The notes beneath the pieces are model-generated. The model worked only from the letters and a program-made list of their open reading frames with translations, did no database searches and was not told the DNA's origin. A stretch of 6,945 bases of DNA from a bacterium (GTDB lineage: Bacteria > Hydrogenedentota > Hydrogenedentia > Hydrogenedentiales > SLHB01). The DNA is taken from positions 1 to 6,945 of the forward strand of contig JAAEQP010001604.1 in assembly GCA_024231375.1 (NCBI GenBank), read 5' to 3'. Shown here piece by piece: positions 4,480 to 6,945 of the stretch (its first letter is position 1; each line of letters opens with the position of its first letter). Made by a program: the position numbers and the translations under genes.

Positions 4480-5841
4480 ATGAACATTCTGCTCATCGCA
4501 CCCGCAACGGGTCCCTGGTCGCGCATCGCGCGGCGCCGGACCTTCAACGGCAAGACGTTTCGATTCTCCATGCTGTCGATGCTGAGCGTGGCCGCCTTGT
4601 CGCCTAAGGACGCCAAGGTCACCATCATCGACGAACAGGTCGAGGAAATCCCTGACGAGGATTTCGACCTCGTCGGGATCACGGCCATGACCGCGCTCGC
4701 GCCGCGTGCGTACCAGTTGTGCATTCGGTTTCGCGCCAAAGGCATCCCCGTGGTCATGGGCGGATTTCACGCGACCCTGAACACCGATGAGGCCCTTGAG
4801 TACGCCGATGCCGTCGTAGTCGGTCCGGCCTACGGCGCGTGGGAACGCGTCTGCGAGGACGTGAAGAACGGCCGGTTGCGGCGGGTGTACCACGGCTCCG
4901 CCGAATCGGGCATCCCCAAGCATCTGCCGCGCCACCTCATGGACAAACCCCACTACGTGACCGCGAGCAGCACGTTCGCCACCCTCGGGTGCCGCAACCA
5001 GTGCCAGTTCTGCTCCATTTCGCCCTTCCACAAAGGCCAACGGTACGCCCGGTCCGTGGACGACGTGGTCGAGGAGGTCGCGGCCTTCTCGGACGACTTC
5101 TTCGTGTTCGTCGACGACAACCTGACCCAGGACCGGGACTACGCATTGGAGCTGTTCCGGCGATTGGCGCCGTTGAACAAACGCTGGGTCACCCAGACGT
5201 CCCTCGAGATCGGGCAGGATCCCGAGTTGCTAACGGCCATGCGCGACGGCGGATGCCTGGGCGTGTTCGTCGGGCTGGAGACCTTCGACGCGGCGGCCCT
5301 CGACGACCAGGCGAAGGGCTTCAACAAGCCAGCCCAATACCGGGACGCGGTAGCCGCCTTCCACCGGCAGGGCATGTACGTGGAAGCCGGCGTCATCGTC
5401 GGGTTCGACGCCGACGACGTCGATGTGTTCCGCACCACCCTGACCATGCTGGACAAGGTCGGCATCGACGCGATTCAGTTGGCGGTCCTGACGCCCTTGC
5501 CCGGAACGCCGCTCTTCGAACGCATGAAGAACCGCATCTTCGACCGGGACTGGGGTCACTACGACTACCGCCATGCCGTGTTCGAACCCCGCCGTATGAC
5601 GGCGGAAGAGTTGCAGGCCGGTGCGGACTGGTTGATACGGTCCTTCTACTCGCCGTGGCGCATTCTGCGGCGCCTACCTCGATGGATGGGTGTGCGCGGC
5701 GGACTGAAGCGGTTCGTGTATCCCCTTGGCCTGAATCTGGCCTACCTGGGACGTGTGCTGCGGTTCCGCATCCGCGGATGCGACCCGGCGGCGCGACGGA
5801 CGCAAACGGACGCGTGCGCCATTCAGAACGCGCAAGGCTAG
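4480..5841 (+). CDS. B12-binding-type radical SAM enzyme
   Basis: 453 residues from ATG 4480, preceded by a purine-rich ribosome site (AAGGAAAGGGAAG, 4463-4475). In-frame upstream starts at 4426 and 4447 are less likely because MNILLIAP is the usual beginning of this class. Residues 1-125 resemble the cobalamin-binding Rossmann domain, with strand MNILLIAP, DFDLVGITAMT at 61-71 and VMGGFHATL at 92-100; the DxHxxG motif for base-off B12 is absent, as in many relatives. The radical SAM core carries Cys171, Cys175 and Cys178 (CxxxCxxC) for the 4Fe-4S cluster. Later family features are FVDDNLT at 210-216, GLET at 265-268 and LTPLPGTPLFERM at 337-349. The C-terminal 60 residues are basic. The family includes methylases and other radical enzymes acting on lipids, cofactors and natural products; the substrate is unknown. 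Probable sigma-54 control through the upstream peptide gene. Confidence 0.93.
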   Translation: MNILLIAPATGPWSRIARRRTFNGKTFRFSMLSMLSVAALSPKDAKVTIIDEQVEEIPDEDFDLVGITAMTALAPRAYQLCIRFRAKGIPVVMGGFHATLNTDEALEYADAVVVGPAYGAWERVCEDVKNGRLRRVYHGSAESGIPKHLPRHLMDKPHYVTASSTFATLGCRNQCQFCSISPFHKGQRYARSVDDVVEEVAAFSDDFFVFVDDNLTQDRDYALELFRRLAPLNKRWVTQTSLEIGQDPELLTAMRDGGCLGVFVGLETFDAAALDDQAKGFNKPAQYRDAVAAFHRQGMYVEAGVIVGFDADDVDVFRTTLTMLDKVGIDAIQLAVLTPLPGTPLFERMKNRIFDRDWGHYDYRHAVFEPRRMTAEELQAGADWLIRSFYSPWRILRRLPRWMGVRGGLKRFVYPLGLNLAYLGRVLRFRIRGCDPAARRTQTDACAIQNAQG

Positions 5842-5853
5842 ACACAGAACGAT

Positions 5854-5869
5854 TGCGCGGTTCCGCGCA
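5854..5869 (+). terminator. Short GC hairpin after the radical SAM gene
   Basis: TGCGCG (5854-5859) and CGCGCA (5864-5869) pair around GTTC, 12 bp past the radical SAM stop. There is no T-tract after it, so termination would be partial or factor dependent. Confidence 0.35.
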
Positions 5870-5878
5870 TAGCGGTAT

Positions 5879-5909
5879 GCTGGGTCCACGGTCGCTCGGG
5901 GGACCCGGC
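5879..5909 (+). promoter_or_regulatory. Leader stem-loop beside the DUF2339 ribosome site
   Basis: GCTGGGTCC (5879-5887) and GGACCCGGC (5901-5909) form a 9-bp stem with one G-T wobble and a 13-nt loop. It ends one base before the AAGGGAGG Shine-Dalgarno (5911-5918) of the next gene. The position suggests an effect on translation initiation or an intergenic processing or stability element; no T-tract follows. No riboswitch class is recognised. Confidence 0.4.
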
Positions 5910-5923
5910 GAAGGGAGGTCAGT

Positions 5924-6945
5924 ATGGGTGAAGCATTTGCGGTCATGTTGGTTCTCACGCTGGTGGGCGGGACCGTTGTAGGCGCGATCATGGGGTGGGT
6001 CGCCATCTTCCAACTCCGCGCCTTGCAACGGCGCACGCAGGACCACCACGTTCGGTTGGAAGTGCTTGAGGGTGAGGGAAGGGAGGTCCGGCCCAAGCCG
6101 CGGCCAGCCCCGGACGTAGCGCGTGTAGCTGCACGCGCCCCCGCACGCGCCCCCGCGCCTCCACCGGAACCGGTGAAAGCGCCAGCGGCAGTGTCAAAGG
6201 CGGTGTCCGCGCCGCCGCCTCTGCCCGAGACGAAACCGGAACCTGCCGCCACGCCCGCACCCGCACCGGAGCCGGTAAGCAAGAAACCCATGTCCATGCC
6301 CGACCTGGAAGTGTTGTTGGGCACGACCTGGTTGGCGCGCATTGGCGCGGTCGTGGTGGTGATTGGGTTGGCGTTCTTCCTGAAGTACGCCTACGACAAC
6401 TCCTGGATCGAAGCGCGCGGGCGCTTGGCCATTGGAACGCTGACCGGTATCGTGGCCATGGCAGCCGGTCAGTTCTGCCGGCATAAGCGGTGGCCCGTGT
6501 TGTTCCAAGCCCTCACCGGGGGCGGGTTGGCCACCTTGTATGTATGCGTGTACTTCTCGTGCCAGATCTACGGCTTCACGGAGCAGGGCGTGGCCCTCGC
6601 GCTTGCCGTGGCCGTGACAGCCGTGGCCGTGGCCCTGGCGGTGGTTCACAACGCGATGTCCATAGCGATTCTGGGCCTCATTGGCGGGTTCCTGAGTCCG
6701 ATCCTCATCTCGTCGGGCGAGAACCATCCCTATGCCTTGTTCACCTACATCGCCATTCTGGACTTGGTGGCCCTTGGCGCGGCCTACTTCCGGCGCTGGC
6801 GCGCCATCGACGTCTTGAGCTTCGTGGGCACCACGATGGTGTACGCTCTGTGGTTCGAGAAGTACTACGACCCCGAGGCGGGCCAGATGGTGCCCGCTCT
6901 CGTCTACGCCACCCTGTTCTATGTGCTGTTTCTCATGATACCCAT
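5924..6945 (+). CDS. DUF2339 multi-pass membrane protein, N-terminal part (cut by window end)
   Basis: Begins at ATG 5924 after AAGGGAGG (5911-5918) and runs open to the window end (340 residues plus two bases); complete relatives are commonly far longer with many membrane helices. Residues 4-29 form a first membrane segment, 30-50 a short charged helix, and 55-122 a low-complexity Pro/Ala linker with repeated ARAPA and PAPEP units. The DUF2339 signature follows: DLEVLLGTTWLARIGAVVVV then IGLAFFLKYAYDNSWI (127-162), a helix at 168-182, ALTGGGLATLY at 196-206, and successive hydrophobic helices near 221-241, 246-263, 271-288, 296-310 and 324-340. The function of DUF2339 is unknown; it is an inner-membrane protein. 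It lies 82 bp behind the radical SAM gene in the same direction, so read-through is possible. A GCCGTG micro-repeat near 6605-6635 encodes an Ala-Val helix. Confidence 0.87.
   Translation, partial: MGEAFAVMLVLTLVGGTVVGAIMGWVAIFQLRALQRRTQDHHVRLEVLEGEGREVRPKPRPAPDVARVAARAPARAPAPPPEPVKAPAAVSKAVSAPPPLPETKPEPAATPAPAPEPVSKKPMSMPDLEVLLGTTWLARIGAVVVVIGLAFFLKYAYDNSWIEARGRLAIGTLTGIVAMAAGQFCRHKRWPVLFQALTGGGLATLYVCVYFSCQIYGFTEQGVALALAVAVTAVAVALAVVHNAMSIAILGLIGGFLSPILISSGENHPYALFTYIAILDLVALGAAYFRRWRAIDVLSFVGTTMVYALWFEKYYDPEAGQMVPALVYATLFYVLFLMIP

Noticed and set aside
4839..5981. 380-codon plus-strand frame overlapping the radical SAM gene
   Set aside because: Arg/Gly/Pro-rich out-of-frame shadow of a gene with clear cluster-binding Cys residues.
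1..6945. CRISPR array, tRNA, rRNA or insertion sequence
   Set aside because: No regularly spaced repeat series beyond the two units, no tRNA-like cloverleaf or rRNA sequence noticed, and no transposase motifs in any frame.

Overview
The window is about 6.9 kb of GC-rich bacterial DNA. It carries eight protein genes of conventional size or clearly supported by ribosome-binding sites, one of them cut off by the right edge, plus two duplicated miniature genes that look undescribed. Lipoprotein and secretion signals, a sigma-54 promoter, a PIG-L deacetylase, a B12-type radical SAM enzyme and a DUF2339 membrane protein point to a diderm, probably uncultured, environmental bacterium. A Planctomycetota- or Hydrogenedentota-like lineage is my guess from gene content only; no rRNA or other marker is present.

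Left part (1-789). No conventional gene is present. Two tandem copies of a repeat unit lie 252 bp apart. Each has a conserved upstream box, an extended -10 promoter, a short leader with a strong Shine-Dalgarno, and a tiny hydrophobic peptide gene (19 and 25 codons) ending in the shared motif CLLLGRC. A hairpin follows each gene. The two coding parts differ mainly by synonymous or conservative changes, so they are probably real peptides under selection. Further hairpins fill the space up to the next gene.

Middle part (790-3879). A plus-strand gene encodes an exported protein whose His and Cys motifs, each following a hydrophobic strand, resemble a caspase-like (clan CD) peptidase. It converges on a tight three-gene minus-strand operon: a proline-rich lipoprotein, a PIG-L/LmbE zinc deacetylase (stop and start overlap as TGATG) and a SIMPL-like exported protein (6-bp gap). 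All appear to be envelope or periplasm related, apart from the cytoplasmic PIG-L enzyme.

Right part (3880-6945). A 397-bp divergent intergenic region carries a consensus-quality sigma-54 promoter facing right, with a second -24-like half-site 30 bp upstream and a stem-loop at the predicted transcript 5' end. It should drive a 55-residue single-pass membrane peptide followed 35 bp later by a cobalamin-binding-type radical SAM enzyme. After an 82-bp spacer with two hairpins comes the N-terminal 340 residues of a DUF2339 multi-pass membrane protein that continues past the window. The membrane peptide and radical SAM gene probably form one sigma-54-controlled unit; whether DUF2339 is read through is open.
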